Below, piece after piece: positions 43,543-55,378 of a stretch of 64,000 nucleotides of DNA. The notes beneath the pieces were generated by a model. That model was given only the letters and a program-made list of their open reading frames with translations. It did not search any database and was not told the origin of the DNA. The stretch lies in contig MU839827.1 of assembly GCA_030411725.1 (NCBI GenBank), forward strand, positions 2,418,001 to 2,482,000. The letters run 5' to 3'. Origin of the DNA: Echria macrotheca (lineage: Eukaryota > Ascomycota > Sordariomycetes > Sordariales > Schizotheciaceae). Position numbers and translations under genes: made by a program. Each line of letters opens with the position of its first letter. Position 1 is the first letter of the stretch.

Positions 43543-46500
43543 CTATTTGCCCTGCCTCATATCCTCAAACTTCTTATTCGCCCTCTCCAGCTTGCCCAAA
43601 GCCACCTCGTCCATCGAGCCATACCACGTCCTCAACAGCCGGGCATACCCACTATAATCATCCCAATCCTCGACAGGCGGCCCCTTAATCTGCGGCGGGC
43701 CGTCGTCGGCGTCAAACACGGCCCACGATGACTCCTGGTGCGACCGCAGACCAAAGCCCTTGTTGCTCAACGCCTTGACCTGGAACTTGTACAGGAGGAT
43801 GGCGTCGCCCGGTTTTACAACTGGTAGCGACTCCTTGTGCGGCCGGTAGAGCTGCACCTCGACCACCTGCGTCGGGGCAGTCGAGCCGTCGGTGAGATTA
43901 AACGTCATCACGTACTCGCGCGGGCCGCCCTTGGCCCGGACGGGCGGCTGCGGCTGCGAGGTCACGATGCCGACAATGTTGGGGTGCTCGTCGAGGTGGT
44001 TGCGTAGCGATTTGAGTGAGATGCACTCACGGAGCGCCCGGAGGCTTTTGGTCAGCTCCATCTTGAGGGATGCCGTGGTGGTCCCGTCAACGGCCGTGCG
44101 GGTTCTCGATGGCGACGCCAATGCTCCCTTTGCGAGGTTGATACTAACATCCTCTAGCTCGGGGGTGGCGCTCATCCGAAAACTGCTCGACCGGGTCCTA
44201 GTGGCGATAGGGGCGATGGGGCTGCTGGTCTGCGGAGGCTCAGGAGCCCTCTTGAGCTTCCTGCCAGCCTGGCGAGCCAAGGCGATGCTGATATCCGGGG
44301 GTGATTCACCAAATGGATCCTGCGAATACATGGTCTTGGCTGGTTCTTCCGTCTCTGGCTTGGGCGTGGTGCGCTCGCCTGCGGCTCTCTCTGCTTCAAT
44401 CCGTCGCCTTCTTGCAGCTCGGGTCTCGTGAGGCGGTGAAAGTTCCATCGACTCGTGAACGGTGCTCATAGTCATGCTCACAGACGCGCTTGCCAGTGTG
44501 GCGATTTCATCTCGATGCACTTCCTCGTTGACCCCTTCCTCTTGTGATTCGGGAATAGCCGACTCCGTCGGGGGCTCAGGGTGCGCAATGGAGCCCAAGC
44601 TAGATTCCATTTTGGAAACAGAACGGGTCACGTACGCTTGTGTTCCTGCTGCGTTGGTGGTAGTCTCCACTATCGTATATTCCTCAACGACAGCGGCAAG
44701 CGGTACCATATCATTAGGCACAAAACTTGCCATTGGGGTTGGAAGCTGCCGAGCGGAGGGGCCTTCCTTCGATGCAGGCCGCGATGTTGCTGGAGAGCTG
44801 GAATATTGCACACCGGGGTACACTACCTGCGACTCGAAGGACTGCGACACGGGCGGTGAAGAAGGCAGGACTGAGGAACCCTTCGCCTTGCGACCAGGCG
44901 TCTTAGACCTCCGTGGCTGGGGCGATCCGTTATCCGCTGGCTTGCTCTGCCGTTTACTCGGGGAGGCAGACATGGTGATGTCGCTACTGTGACTGGTGCC
45001 GTGATCGATGGCATCAGTCTGTGAGGGTGTCTCTGGTCTCGTCATGGAGGTTCCATTCGTCGGCTCTTCGACAGGCATAGGGGCAGGTTCAGTTGACAAC
45101 TCCGGCTCCGGTGTTTCTGGGGCCCCACGGTCTTCAACATCTTTCTTCGGAACAGGCGACGTCGCATCCCTCATCTCCACGTCTTCTTCAACCACGACAT
45201 CGCCGGGTGCCTGGATGGTCGGACCCGACTCCGACGACGAGACATCGACTATGCCGACGGCTTCACCGAGATTGCCAGTTGCTTGCGGTTGGTCATCAAC
45301 TTCCATGACCTCATCGTTGAGCTCGTGTGTATTGTGTGCGTCCACATCCTCAGACTTGGCCGCCTCAGCCCCGACTTCCTCGACCTCAATATCATCTTTG
45401 GATATCGGCTCAATTTGAGCATCTCCAACAGAATTGTCACTTCCATCAGCTTCCTCATAAATAGGTATATGTTGCCGGTCGTCGTGCCTGTCGTCATGCT
45501 CCTCCATTTGTAGATCGGCATGTTCACCGACGGGGTGATCATCGACAGGGATATCATCCTCCATTTCGATGTGTTGATCGGATTCAGCCTCCGAGCTAGA
45601 CAGTACGCTTGATATAACAAGTGAAGACGAGGACACGGAATTCTGATCGTCCGCCACCTCGATGCGCTGGTCGGATCCAACCTCCGGGCTAGACAGTACG
45701 CTTGATATAACAAGCGAAGACGAAGACACGGAATCCTGATCGTCTTCCACCTCGGATTCCTCCGCTCTGATGCGTTCCTTCGCTTCCCTTGACTCATTCA
45801 CAGCCTCGGGCCCTGGAGGGGATTTGTATGGAGAGGAAGAAACCTCACTGATTTCCAATGAACTCTCTGTATCTGGAGCCTCATTCCGGACCATCTCACG
45901 GGGAGATCTAGAGGGATCAACTGCTGGCGTCGTATGAACGGCTGTTTGAGGGGGTTCCTCTTGAACGCTGGGGTTAAATGTTGTAGGGGGATGTGGCGAT
46001 GCCTGGTCTTGTCTAGTTTGTTGAACGGGTGGAGAAACGGTTGGGGCGGGACCGTCGTCGTCGTCTTCAGAATCAGAAAGAAGGCTGATGACGACCGGGC
46101 CTGAGGTCGGGGGAGGTGGTTGTGGTCGTCGATTAGCGCTCCCCCATTGGATGTTGTGGGCCTCTTCATCCTCATCATACTCCTCGTCATCGCCCTCTTC
46201 CCACTCCTCCCCGTAGCCATCATCTTCGTCATATTCGTCTTCATCATCTTCACTGATGTCGTATGAACGCCCGTTTCCATACCGTTTCTCCAATTCATCG
46301 ATTTCTTCCTCCACGCTCGAAGAGCCCTCATCGTCGTCATCTGGGATATTGTAATTCCGTTGGTCGTAGTCACCAGCTTCAAGTGGTTCGCCGTTCTCGT
46401 CATATTCTGTCTCATCTTCATCGTCCACGCCAACTTCTGATGCGGTGTGATCCAGGATCTCTGTATCATCAATGAGACTGGCCTCTTCGGTTGCGCCACG

Positions 46501-48456
46501 TGACGAAGCTCCGGATTCCGCCTCCACCCTCTCGGGTTCAACGGGTGCGGGTATCGCGTGGCTACCATAGCTTGAAAACCCTAGGGGAATTTTCTCCGGA
46601 GACATTGCATCGGCATGGAGCGCCTCAGCCACCTCCATTAGCATCGTTCCTTCATTCAGGGCGTCAGCACCAAAATGTCCCCCTTCGACTTGGTTGTGAT
46701 GGGGTGGCTGCGTTAAGACCTCCCACTGATCCCCGAAACTTTCCACGACCGGGGGCTCCACGATGAGACCGTCGCTTTGGACAAGATCCATTTCCGTGCC
46801 AGCCTCTGCGTCGCCTACATAGGACGTGTCGGCAAACCGACTAGGGACATGGCCATCCAGGAACACCTCTGGGTACTGTGAAACCGGATGGTTGTCGGGG
46901 ATTTGGCCAACACTCTGACCGACGGAAGTGTTTTCGGCCGCCTGAGGAATGTGGGAAAACCCAAACCTCACTTGTTCCGCAAGGTCGTCCCCAGAGTCGA
47001 CTCTGACTGGAGCGCTGGTTCCGAACATAGAGAAGCCCGAGTCGGCTGGTTTGGAAGCAGTAAACAATGTGTCGGGCGGGGCTTGAATATCTCCCTGGGG
47101 ATGTGGAGCAGGAGAGGGCTCCTTCTCGGGTCTTGAACTGGATTGTGGATTAGGCGCTTGGTCTGCTGAAGGCTCTGGCGGTCCGTCGGAGGAAACGGGA
47201 GCAGAAAAGGGGTTGATGAGAGGAACTTGAGCCTCCTCTTCTGCGGGAATGATCGGCGTTGCGAGAATGCTCTCCACGGACGAAATGGGCGCAGCAAAAG
47301 GGTTGACAGGAGGAATATGAGCCCCCTGGCTCGCTGGAGTGATCGGGGTTGCGAGGGGGTTGGCCGCGGAGGAAATGGGTGGGGAGGAAGGATTGACAGG
47401 AGGAATCGGGGCCTCTTGTCCTGTCGAAATAATTGGTTTTGCGAAAGGGTTTACCACAGGACCGGTGTTTTCGCTGGGAAGTGAAGTCATCTGCTCTGGA
47501 GATTGAGATGCAGTCATTGGGGCCTCAGGGATTGTGTTCACATTTGTTGTTATCGCCTCTTCGCTGACCGTCTGGGAGCCCTCATCTAACATCGGTGGCC
47601 GTGGGGACCCCGAAGGACGTGTTTCATGGGCCGAATCTTCCTCCATTGCATCGGGACTGGGCGAAGGGGGCTCGGGGCTGGGAGACTGGCTGGTGTATCT
47701 CCAGGCGCTGCTGTCTCTTCCAAACCGAGATCTCTTCCGGCCCTTGCCCTTGACGCCTCCATCCTCTTCAAATATGTCAAAGCCGCCTTCGAAGAGCGCG
47801 CCATAGGAGATCCGAGCTCTCTTAATAAAGGCCGGAGAGGGGTATTCGTTCATTGCCACGTCGGTAACTACTCTTGACACGGGCGGAGCGGGCGCTGCTG
47901 GTATCTCCGGTTCGGCAACATACGTTGGTTGGTCGACAACAATAGGGGGCGGCGGCTCGACAATGGGGTGATCGATATTGACGTAATTCAGATCGCCTGA
48001 TTCGGCCGATTTGACCTTTGCAATTCGTCAGCTCTTAGATCACAGAGGATTCATCGTCGCTTGTCCGACCTGGAGAGCGAGCTTGTCTGTGAACTGTAGC
48101 TGCCAGTCCACACGGGCACCAGGGATGCGACCTGGAGATTCATCCCGGGCCCACTGGACGCCGTCAAGAGCGAAGGCGACCTCATCGCCGCCTCCAATGC
48201 CCGTGTCGACTACGGCTTTTGCAGCCGCGCCATGCAGCTCTATCCGAACCTGGCCCTTTGCGCGGCGGAGCAGGACGTCGGGCTCGGCAAGCAGGAAAGC
48301 AAACGTATTCTTGAATCGGTTGTAGGGCCAGGTGATGGTGACCTCACCGCGGACGACGCGTGTCAGCTGGTCGGGCAGCTCGGGCTGCAACTGGGAAATC
48401 GGGGTGGGATTCTGCGAGGCGACGAGGCTCGCGATGCGATTGTCGGTCGACGCCAT
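43543..48456 (-). CDS. Very large telomeric single-strand-binding (POT1/CDC13 Telo_bind) domain protein
   Basis: Two exons (48456-48070, 48015-43543) give 1619 residues. The C-terminal 160 residues match the Telo_bind (POT1/CDC13) OB-fold: ISLKSLRNHLDEHPNIVGIV, YVMTFNLTDGS, VQLYRPHKESLPVVKPGDAI and LLYKFQVKAL. The N-terminal 129 residues look like a second OB-like beta-rich domain (VVRGEVTITWPYNRFKNTFA, RRAKGQVRIELHG, VDWQLQFTDKLALQ). The 1300 residues between are acidic, Ser/Pro/Glu-rich and probably disordered, with short repeats: five NPFA.PI-like copies near the front and a doubled SVSSSSLVISSVLSS segment in the middle. The intron donor is GTCGGA, off consensus, but the joined frame is the only one that links the two parts. 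Known family members bind the telomeric G-strand; whether this is the fungal Cdc13-like or another factor cannot be told. Confidence 0.82.
45569..45748 (-). repeat. Internal duplication in the telomere-binding gene
   Basis: Two copies, about 45575-45665 and 45670-45755, encode DDQ(N/D)SVSSSSLVISSVLSS followed by SE/PE and SDQ. The nucleotide identity is high, so the duplication is recent or homogenised. Confidence 0.85.
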
Positions 48457-48985
48457 GTTGCGACACCAACATGGAGCTTGCGCGAGCTGAGCTGTCACGA
48501 ATTCGTCGTCAAATCATCGAGCACAGTGGAGCAATTCCATCAGTGCACCGTATTTATGCCGTGGTGGAATCGATCGTTTCGGGTGGGCCGGAAGGTGTTG
48601 GGTTTATGGTGTTTGGTGGAAGTTATTCATTGTGCTGCTAACAAGCACAAATAAGGCAAGCTCTCGTCAGTGATGCGCAAGCCAAAGCTCCAACGAACGG
48701 ACGGGAAGCTACGCGCTTTTTAGTGGGGCCGTCACGGTTGCGGTTGGTCGAGATTGGCAGGCGGTGAGCAGCAAGCACTGCAGCTCCAGCGCTTCCGGTG
48801 GCGTCATTTTGAGCCCCTCCTCCGTCCTCTCCTCTCAGCGTTTTGGAGATTGATTTATTCCGTAGCTACAGAAATCACCGTGACAGGAACATGCAGGCCC
48901 ATCTTTGTTTGTCATTACCAGGTCTCAGACGCTCGCCACAGGTCTCCAACAATCTCATCCTGTAACCAAGGAGCTACTTTGCGTG
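48457..48985. promoter_or_regulatory. Divergent promoter of the telomere-binding and monooxygenase genes
   Basis: 530 bp between two divergent start codons. The rightward frame is open about 80 bases before the chosen monooxygenase start. No other coding sequence is supported. Confidence 0.5.
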
Positions 48986-50419
48986 ATGGGCTCCCTAGAG
49001 TCGAACCGGTTCCACGTGAAGAGGATCGCGGTGGTGGGTGCAGGCCCATGTGGCCTGGCTGCTGCAAAGTATCTCATCGCTCAGCGGGCATTCGACACGA
49101 TTGACGTTTTCGAGCAGCAAGCCGATGTGGGCGGTGTTTGGAACTACTCTCCAGAGCCGTCGCACACGCTTCACGTCCCTCAAGTGAGCCCGTACATCCC
49201 TCCCGACCCTCCTCTACGTCCTCCAGGAAAGCCGCCCGTCTTTCCCTCTCCCATGTACGATGTGCTGCACGCCAACATCCCCCGCCGTCTGATGCAGTTT
49301 TCAGACCTCCCGTTTCCCCAGGATTCGCTCATTTTCCCGCCGCGCAGTCTTGTGCAAGAATATCTGGTCACATACGCCGAAGACGTCCGGCATGTCATCC
49401 AATTCTCGACGCTGGTCCGGGACATCCGCTTGCGGCAGGTCGACGGCATGGACCAGTGGGATGTTCAGCTGTTGTCCCTCACCAACGATGAGACGACGAC
49501 GGCTACTTATGATGCGGTCGTCGTTGCCTCGGGTCATTACTCCCTCACATACCTGCCAGAGCTCAGGAATGTTGCCGACTTCCATTCGGCGCATCCTGGT
49601 GTGATATCGCATGCCAAGCAGTACCGATCCCCTCAGCCGTTCGCAGGCAAGAAGGTGGTGGTCGTTGGGAACGCTGCCTCGGGCCTCGACATCGCGGCGC
49701 AAATAGAACGAGTCTGCAAGAGACCACTGCTGCTTTCAGTGCAGACTCCTACGCCCTCTGCCAACCTGAGCTTCGTGGGCGCAGAGGAAGTACCGGTCAT
49801 CGAGGAGTTCCTTGTGGCAGAGCGCGGCATCCGATTTCGAGGCGGAAGAATCGAAACAGACGTGGATGCCGTAGTTTTTGCGACTGGGTACCTCTTCGCC
49901 TTCCCTTTCCTTACTTCCTTCACAAGCCCCCGTGTGACTGATGGCCGGCGTGTGCACGGGCTGTATCAAGATCTATTCCATATCGACCACCCAACTCTGG
50001 CGTTTCCGGGCTTACCCATCAAAGTCGTCCCGTTCGCTGTCTGCGAGAGTCAAGTTGCCGTCCTTTCCAGGACATGGGCCAACATGTTAGCTCTCCCATC
50101 CACGGAACAGATGCGCAAGTGGGAAGAAGAGGAGAGCCAGAAACGAGGCCCATCGTTTCACGTCTGGCCCAAGGGCGGCGACGCCGAGTACATCAACTCT
50201 GTCCACGACCGAGTCTTACAATCTGGAACGCCGGGAAAGACGCCTCCTTACTGGGACGACGAGTTGATATGGGAAAGGAAGATCTGTTTCGATGCTAAGC
50301 TCAGGTTTGAAATAGAGGGGCGGACGGCAACCTCACTGGCTGAGCTCGGCTTCGTGTTCTCGCCTGAGGGCGACGCAAACTCGCCATTTGCAGGATCGTC
50401 TACCCAAGAAATCATCTGA
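48986..50419 (+). CDS. Flavin-containing monooxygenase (FMO-like)
   Basis: FAD- and NADPH-dependent oxygenase of soft nucleophiles (amines, thiols); substrate unknown. Single exon, 477 residues from the ATG at 48986. The FAD-binding GAGPCGLAAA lies near residue 18, directly after the start; the NADPH-binding VVGNAASGLDI is central; the ATGY motif (FATGYLFAFPF) follows. The FMO-identifying region reads HPGVISHAKQYR, close to the F-x-G-x3-H-x3-Y/F consensus but preceded by SAH where Phe is expected. Overall length (450-520) fits the fungal FMO1 family. The frame continues 27 codons upstream without an ATG; the chosen start places the dinucleotide fold at the usual distance from the N-terminus. 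Confidence 0.9.
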   Translation: MGSLESNRFHVKRIAVVGAGPCGLAAAKYLIAQRAFDTIDVFEQQADVGGVWNYSPEPSHTLHVPQVSPYIPPDPPLRPPGKPPVFPSPMYDVLHANIPRRLMQFSDLPFPQDSLIFPPRSLVQEYLVTYAEDVRHVIQFSTLVRDIRLRQVDGMDQWDVQLLSLTNDETTTATYDAVVVASGHYSLTYLPELRNVADFHSAHPGVISHAKQYRSPQPFAGKKVVVVGNAASGLDIAAQIERVCKRPLLLSVQTPTPSANLSFVGAEEVPVIEEFLVAERGIRFRGGRIETDVDAVVFATGYLFAFPFLTSFTSPRVTDGRRVHGLYQDLFHIDHPTLAFPGLPIKVVPFAVCESQVAVLSRTWANMLALPSTEQMRKWEEEESQKRGPSFHVWPKGGDAEYINSVHDRVLQSGTPGKTPPYWDDELIWERKICFDAKLRFEIEGRTATSLAELGFVFSPEGDANSPFAGSSTQEII

Positions 50420-51038
50420 TGGAGTTCTAATGCGAACATTGATCTCGGTGCAGTCGCAGACGATGTCGACCAATTACATCAGCACCCCGGCAGCGTCAGC
50501 GTTGGAGCGGATCCCTCCGAGACATTCGGGGCTTATTGACCAAATGGTGCTACAAAACCACCAAGAACCAGTGCCGATCGGCACGTGAGACTTATACGGT
50601 CCTTCCGGCTACACGGCCGATGCTGCCATGAGTATTTCCACATTTCTGGTCCAGATGTGGTTCCCGAACGTCATGAAGACGCATCGAGACAAGGAGGATG
50701 GCGGGGGCGATAAGGTTCCTTCCTCGGCACACTCCAGCCGGGGGCATTTCGTTGGTTGGCGGGGCTGCTTTGAACTCGGCTGCCCAGTCTGGCCGAACCC
50801 CGGAGACATCCCTTCGTGGGATTAGTACGGTTGATACGCTGTTTTGCACTTATCGGTGTGGGAGTGGGAGTGTTCACGGCTTGATTTCAAATCAGTCACT
50901 CATGATCGAGTTTCGTCTTGTTGAGATTATCTGAACACAACGACTCCATTTTTTATCAGAATATCGTGGACAATAGTATCACCTACAATCACGATTGGGG
51001 GACTAGCCTGTGGCAACATCGCCTTGCAGAATTGCAAC
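50420..51038. other. Intergenic, tandem genes
   Basis: 620 bp between the monooxygenase stop and the aminotransferase start; it should contain the aminotransferase promoter. No coding sequence is supported. Confidence 0.5.
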
Positions 51039-53165
51039 ATGGAATCCTCGAGGTCTTCTGCGGCCGCTGCCAAGATGTCGGGCAGTGAAAAGCCACTGCC
51101 GGTTGACCTCAGCCACCACTTCAACTTTGTTACTCGGCGTCGTCTTCCGAGCAAGATTAAGGCGTACTACAAACTATTCGGGATTCCCGGCATCAGGAAC
51201 CTAGCTGGCGGTTTGTGCTCCTTATCAGTTGGCGCCTCATTCGGACCTCGTCAGCTAATAATACTGGCCTAGGTCTGCCTAATGCCCAGTTCTTTCCGTT
51301 TGATACTCTAGAGGCGCAAGCCGCCAAACCAGATCGATGGACCCCTTCGCCAAATGGCCCAGGCCAGCGTTTAGCTCAGACATCGTCGGAGCCTCCGTCG
51401 CAGGCTGCCAACCACATCGCCGTCCCCAAAGCCTCCGCCGAGGCCGATCTGTCGAAGAAGATTGATCTCTCGACGGCGCTGCAGTACGGCCAATCCCAGG
51501 GCTACCCTGCTCTGCTCTCGTGGGTTCGGCAGTTTACCCGTGAGAACCTGCATCCCGATGTTCCCTACCGGGGCGGGCCAGAGGTCGCCATGACCTGCGG
51601 CTCGACGGACGGATTCGCAAAGACGTTGCAGATCTTTGTCGAGCCCTGGAACGAGGATATTCATCCCATCTCCGAAAGACCAGGGTTGCTCTGCGAGACG
51701 TTTATCTATGGGAGTATTCTCACGCAGAGTCTGCCATTGGGCATGCACGTCGCCCCCGTGAAGGCGGACGCCGGCGGGATGGTTGTCAAGGGGCCTGGCG
51801 GTCTGGAAGACGTCCTGGCAAATTGGGATGATTCCAAGGGGAAGAGGCCGCATCTCATGTATACTGTGACGTGAGTGACATGTGCTTCATCTGTGCAGTG
51901 GACTTTGGGCTAACGCAGCGCTAGGCAAGGCCACAACCCCACGGGCGTCGTGCTCTCCATCGAACGCAAGAGGGAGATTTATGCCGTCTGCAGCAAGTAC
52001 GATGTCATCATTGTCGAGGACGAGCCGTACTGGTATCTCCAGTTCCCCTCGGCCGCAACTGAGGAAGCGAAGTCGCGAGGCCTGCCGGCGCCACCAGCCG
52101 TGACACCACCACACAAGACGCAGGCTTCCTCCGGCTACGAATTCCTGGACTCCCTCACCCCGTCGTTTGTCAGTATCGATGTTGATGGCCGCGTTGTCCG
52201 TCTCGACACCTTCTCCAAGACGATCGCTCCAGGCTGTCGACTCGGCTGGATCACGGCGCAGCCGGAGGTGATTGAGAGATATGTCCGGTGTGTACATCAC
52301 CTCCTTTCTCGCTGTCCACTGCTAATCCCTTTGTAGAATCTCCGAGACTTCCACCCAACGTAAGCCCCCTATCCCCTCCCATTTCTAGCTCGAGATACAT
52401 CCCCTCCCACTAGCTAGCCTTCCCAAACCCTGAAACCACTAACCAAGAAACTCAGAACCGTCGGGCTTCGTCCAATCCCTAGTCGCAGAATTAGTAATGG
52501 GTCCCCAACCCGAAGCAACCAAATCCGCCTTCGCCCGTGCTCTCGCCTCCGGTTCCGCCAACAAATTCACCGGCTGGCACATGGACGGCTGGATCCGCTG
52601 GCTCGAAGGCCTGCGAGGCTCCTACGAGCGCCGCATGGCGCGGATGTGCCGCATCCTCGACTCCGACTCGTCCCTCCTCCTCTCTTCTTCTTCTCCTTCC
52701 TCCGAGTGGTCCGTAATCACAAAAACAAAACTAATAGACTTCTCCTGGCCCCGCGGCGGCATGTTCATCTGGCTCCGCGTGCGTCTCGAGACCCACCCGC
52801 TCTATGGTATCTCCGCCCCCGAGACGGAGGGCGAATCCCTCGCGCTCGCGATGACCATGTTCCTCACCACCAAGCCGTACCTCGTCCTGGTATCGGGCGG
52901 GAGCATGTTCAGCGCGACCGAGGAGATCCGTAGAGACAGAGGCTGGTCGTATTTCCGATTGTGTTTTGCCGCCGAGAGCGAGGAGAACATCGAGGCGAGC
53001 GCGCAGCGGTTCGTCGAGGGGGTCAAGGACTTTTGGAAGATTAGGAGTGTTAGGGAGATTAAGAAGTTGCTTGGGATGCTTCCCAAGGCCGATGGGGTTG
53101 ATGAAGAAGACGCGGAGGTGTTTGGGGCCGGATGTGTGCAGCTGGGTGGGTGGCTTGGGTGTTAG
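51039..53165 (+). CDS. Aromatic-type class I/II aminotransferase (ARO8-like)
   Basis: Pyridoxal-phosphate enzyme exchanging amino groups between aromatic or 2-aminoadipate-type amino acids and 2-oxo acids. Five exons (51039-51210, 51273-51870, 51925-52287, 52337-52359, 52456-53165) give 621 residues. Family markers in order: LSHHFN, FGIPGIRNLAGGLPNAQFFP, GGPEVAMTCGSTDGFAK, TVTQGHNPTGVVLS, VEDEPYWYLQFP, the PLP lysine in DTFSKTIAPGCRLGWI, ISETSTQQPSGFVQ and PRGGMFIWL. The fourth exon is only 23 nt. Members in yeast are shorter (about 500 residues); the extra length comes from a Pro-rich loop before the PLP lysine, a poly-Ser loop in exon 5 and the C-terminal tail. Start is the first ATG in the open exon (51039); 51075 is an alternative. 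Exact substrate is not determined. Confidence 0.92.
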
Positions 53166-53535
53166 ACTGGCTTTTTATAGGTGGTGGTTTACCCTCCTCT
53201 TGATGAAACGATATATGGGATCTCGGTAGCTGGAAATTCTTGGAGTTTTATGTTGACGACGGAATACACATTGGAATTTACATTTACCTCTCTTGAACAA
53301 CGGGATCGTGGAATGGCATCCATGTTTCACAACTGTCATCATTAAACATCACCCTCAACGTCCTGTTCAGACGTCATCTTCAAACTTCCCCTCATAGAAC
53401 TCGTCATGACATACACATGCACAGACTCGTGGTCGGTATCAGAATTTCATTGTAAATGTGCATAGACACATTCCTAATCCATTACGCCGATGAACAAAAC
53501 CACGAATCATGCCCTTTTCCCCGACCCATACCCGC
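53166..53535. other. Convergent intergenic region
   Basis: 370 bp of AT-richer sequence between the aminotransferase and ribosomal protein L4 stops. Nothing recognised. Confidence 0.5.
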
Positions 53536-54836
53536 TTAAGCCTCGGTCAACTGAGTCTTGAAAGCCTCCGGCAGCGGCTTGCCCTTGCCCTCCGTCGACT
53601 TCTGCGAACCAAGCCCTTGCTTGGCAAACGCGGCCGCGTAAGGGTTCTGGCGCGCAAGGATCTGCTTATTCCGGAGCGGGTTCTTCTTCTGGACCTGGCT
53701 GCGCTTGGTGCGGGCAACACCCTTGGGGGCGTTGAGGACGCTCTGGATTTCAGAGCTGTTGATGAGACGTGTGAGGTCGGCTTGCGAGACGACGTTCGCA
53801 GGGAGGTTGAAGCCGCTCTTGCTCTCGTAGATGGCGTCGAGCTCCTTGATGGCAGCCGAGGTCCAGACAATGAACCGGCCGAGGTGGCCACCAGGGGCGA
53901 GCTGAAGAAGGTTGAGCGCATCGACGGGCGAGGTCTCGACACCGGGGATGTTGCGGAAGCCCTTGGCGACCTCGGTACCGTCGGCCTGGGCGCTGTAGAC
54001 GACAAGAGGACCGCGTCTCTGGCGGTGGCGGCGGCCTCTGAGCTTGCCCTTACCGGCGCGGAGCTTCTTCGACTTCTTAGCCTTCTCGACGTCGGGACCA
54101 GCACCGACAGCCTTGAGCAGGCCGAGAGCGGCGGCGGTCTTCTCGGCGGCGGTGAAAGCGGCAGAGTCGACAACGAGCGGGACCTCGGGGACGGTGTAAA
54201 CCTGGTGGCCACGGGCCATCAGAAGAGGGGCGGAGGCGGAAGCAGCAAGGGCAGAGGCAGTAGCATAACGCCTGGAATCCGAGTTAGTGGCGTCCAAGTT
54301 CCCGAATAGATCGAACTCACTTCTGGCCCTGGTTCACCTTGACGTGCCACTTTCTCCAGATCTTGGTAGGGGCGAACATGCGGCCGGATCGGCACATGTT
54401 ACCGAAGGCAGCCTGACCAGCACGGTGGGTACCACCACCAGAGACACGGGGAATACGGGCAACAGCGCGACCTGTGATCCTCCATGATTAGCATTCCGTT
54501 GTGTTGACGTGTGTTCGAGGTCCGCAATCCAGCGCCGCGGCCCAGCCAAATCTTCAATTCCAAGCTCTCCCCAGCTCTTTTTCCAACTAATCTCGACCAG
54601 AAATATTCCCCAAAATCCAAATATCACTCACCAGTTCCCCACGACTCGGCAGAGGTCTGGTGACCGGCCTTCTCGCTGACGGAGTACGGCTGGCGCTTGT
54701 TCTTGGCCATGCCGGTGTGGACCTGCTTGACGATATCCTCACGGATCGGGGCAGAGAAAACCTTGGGCAGAACCTCGGTAGCACCGGTGGCCTTGCCATC
54801 GGCGCCGATGATCGTGACGGTAGGTCGGGAGGCCAT
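53536..54836 (-). CDS. RPL4: 60S ribosomal protein L4 (uL4)
   Basis: Large-subunit ribosomal protein whose long loop lines the peptide exit tunnel. Three exons (54836-54632, 54471-54321, 54271-53536) give 363 residues, matching yeast L4. Introns are 160 and 49 nt. Conserved segments include RPTVTIIGADGKATG, SAPIREDIVKQVHTGM, ARIPRVSGGGTHRAGQAAFG, MCRSGRMFAPTKIWR, RGHQVYTVPEVPLVV and LRAGKGKLRGRRHRQRRGPL. Codon use is strongly C-ended, as expected for a highly expressed gene. A likely additional intron lies in the 5' untranslated region (54858-54972). Confidence 0.97.
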
Positions 54837-55378
54837 TTTGTCGACTGGGAGTCGGGTCTGTGGAGTGCAAAGTGCAAAGTTAGTGACCGAAAAAAACGGA
54901 ATTGTTGAGTGCCAGAAAATCAGCGTAGCGAGATGTGTGGATTCCTGCGTAGAAAACGGGCATGATGCTTACCTCCGAGGTTGACTGCTGGTTAGTATGT
55001 GAAGTTGCGAGAAGTTCGAGACCAATTGAAATTTTGGAATATTTGGTGGTGAAGTGCGTTCGTGGGGCTCGCGGGACCCGCAACCGGGCCCTAGCCGCGC
55101 TAGTCCTAAATAGGCGGCTCGGAGTGGCGCCAGCTGTCGCACCCCGGCAAGAGGCAGCTTTCCCCAACTTCAATGACGGCTTCCTCGAGAGATCACGGAG
55201 AAAGATCCTTTGGCCAACACGATGATAGCATTTGGTAAAGAATGATCTCGCATACAACGACAATCGAAGTCACAGACCCCGCGGCAAAACACGCATCAAA
55301 AGTGGGTATCATTGATGGCTATTTCATCAGCCCTCGAAATAACTAACTCCCGGTGCAACTCCGTGATACGCCGTCTTC
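54837..55378. promoter_or_regulatory. RPL4 5' leader and promoter
   Basis: 540 bp between the RPL4 start and the end of the next gene. It contains a probable 5' leader intron and a T-poor, G/C-rich promoter. No coding sequence. Confidence 0.6.
54858..54972 (-). other. Probable 5'UTR intron of RPL4
   Basis: On the minus strand GTAAGC at 54972 is followed by a CACTAAC branch site and CTCCACAG at 54858, 21 bases before the start codon. Leader introns are frequent in fungal ribosomal protein genes. Confidence 0.7.

Noticed and set aside
53509..54309. Open frame opposite ribosomal protein L4
   Set aside because: Shadow of a highly biased ribosomal protein gene.
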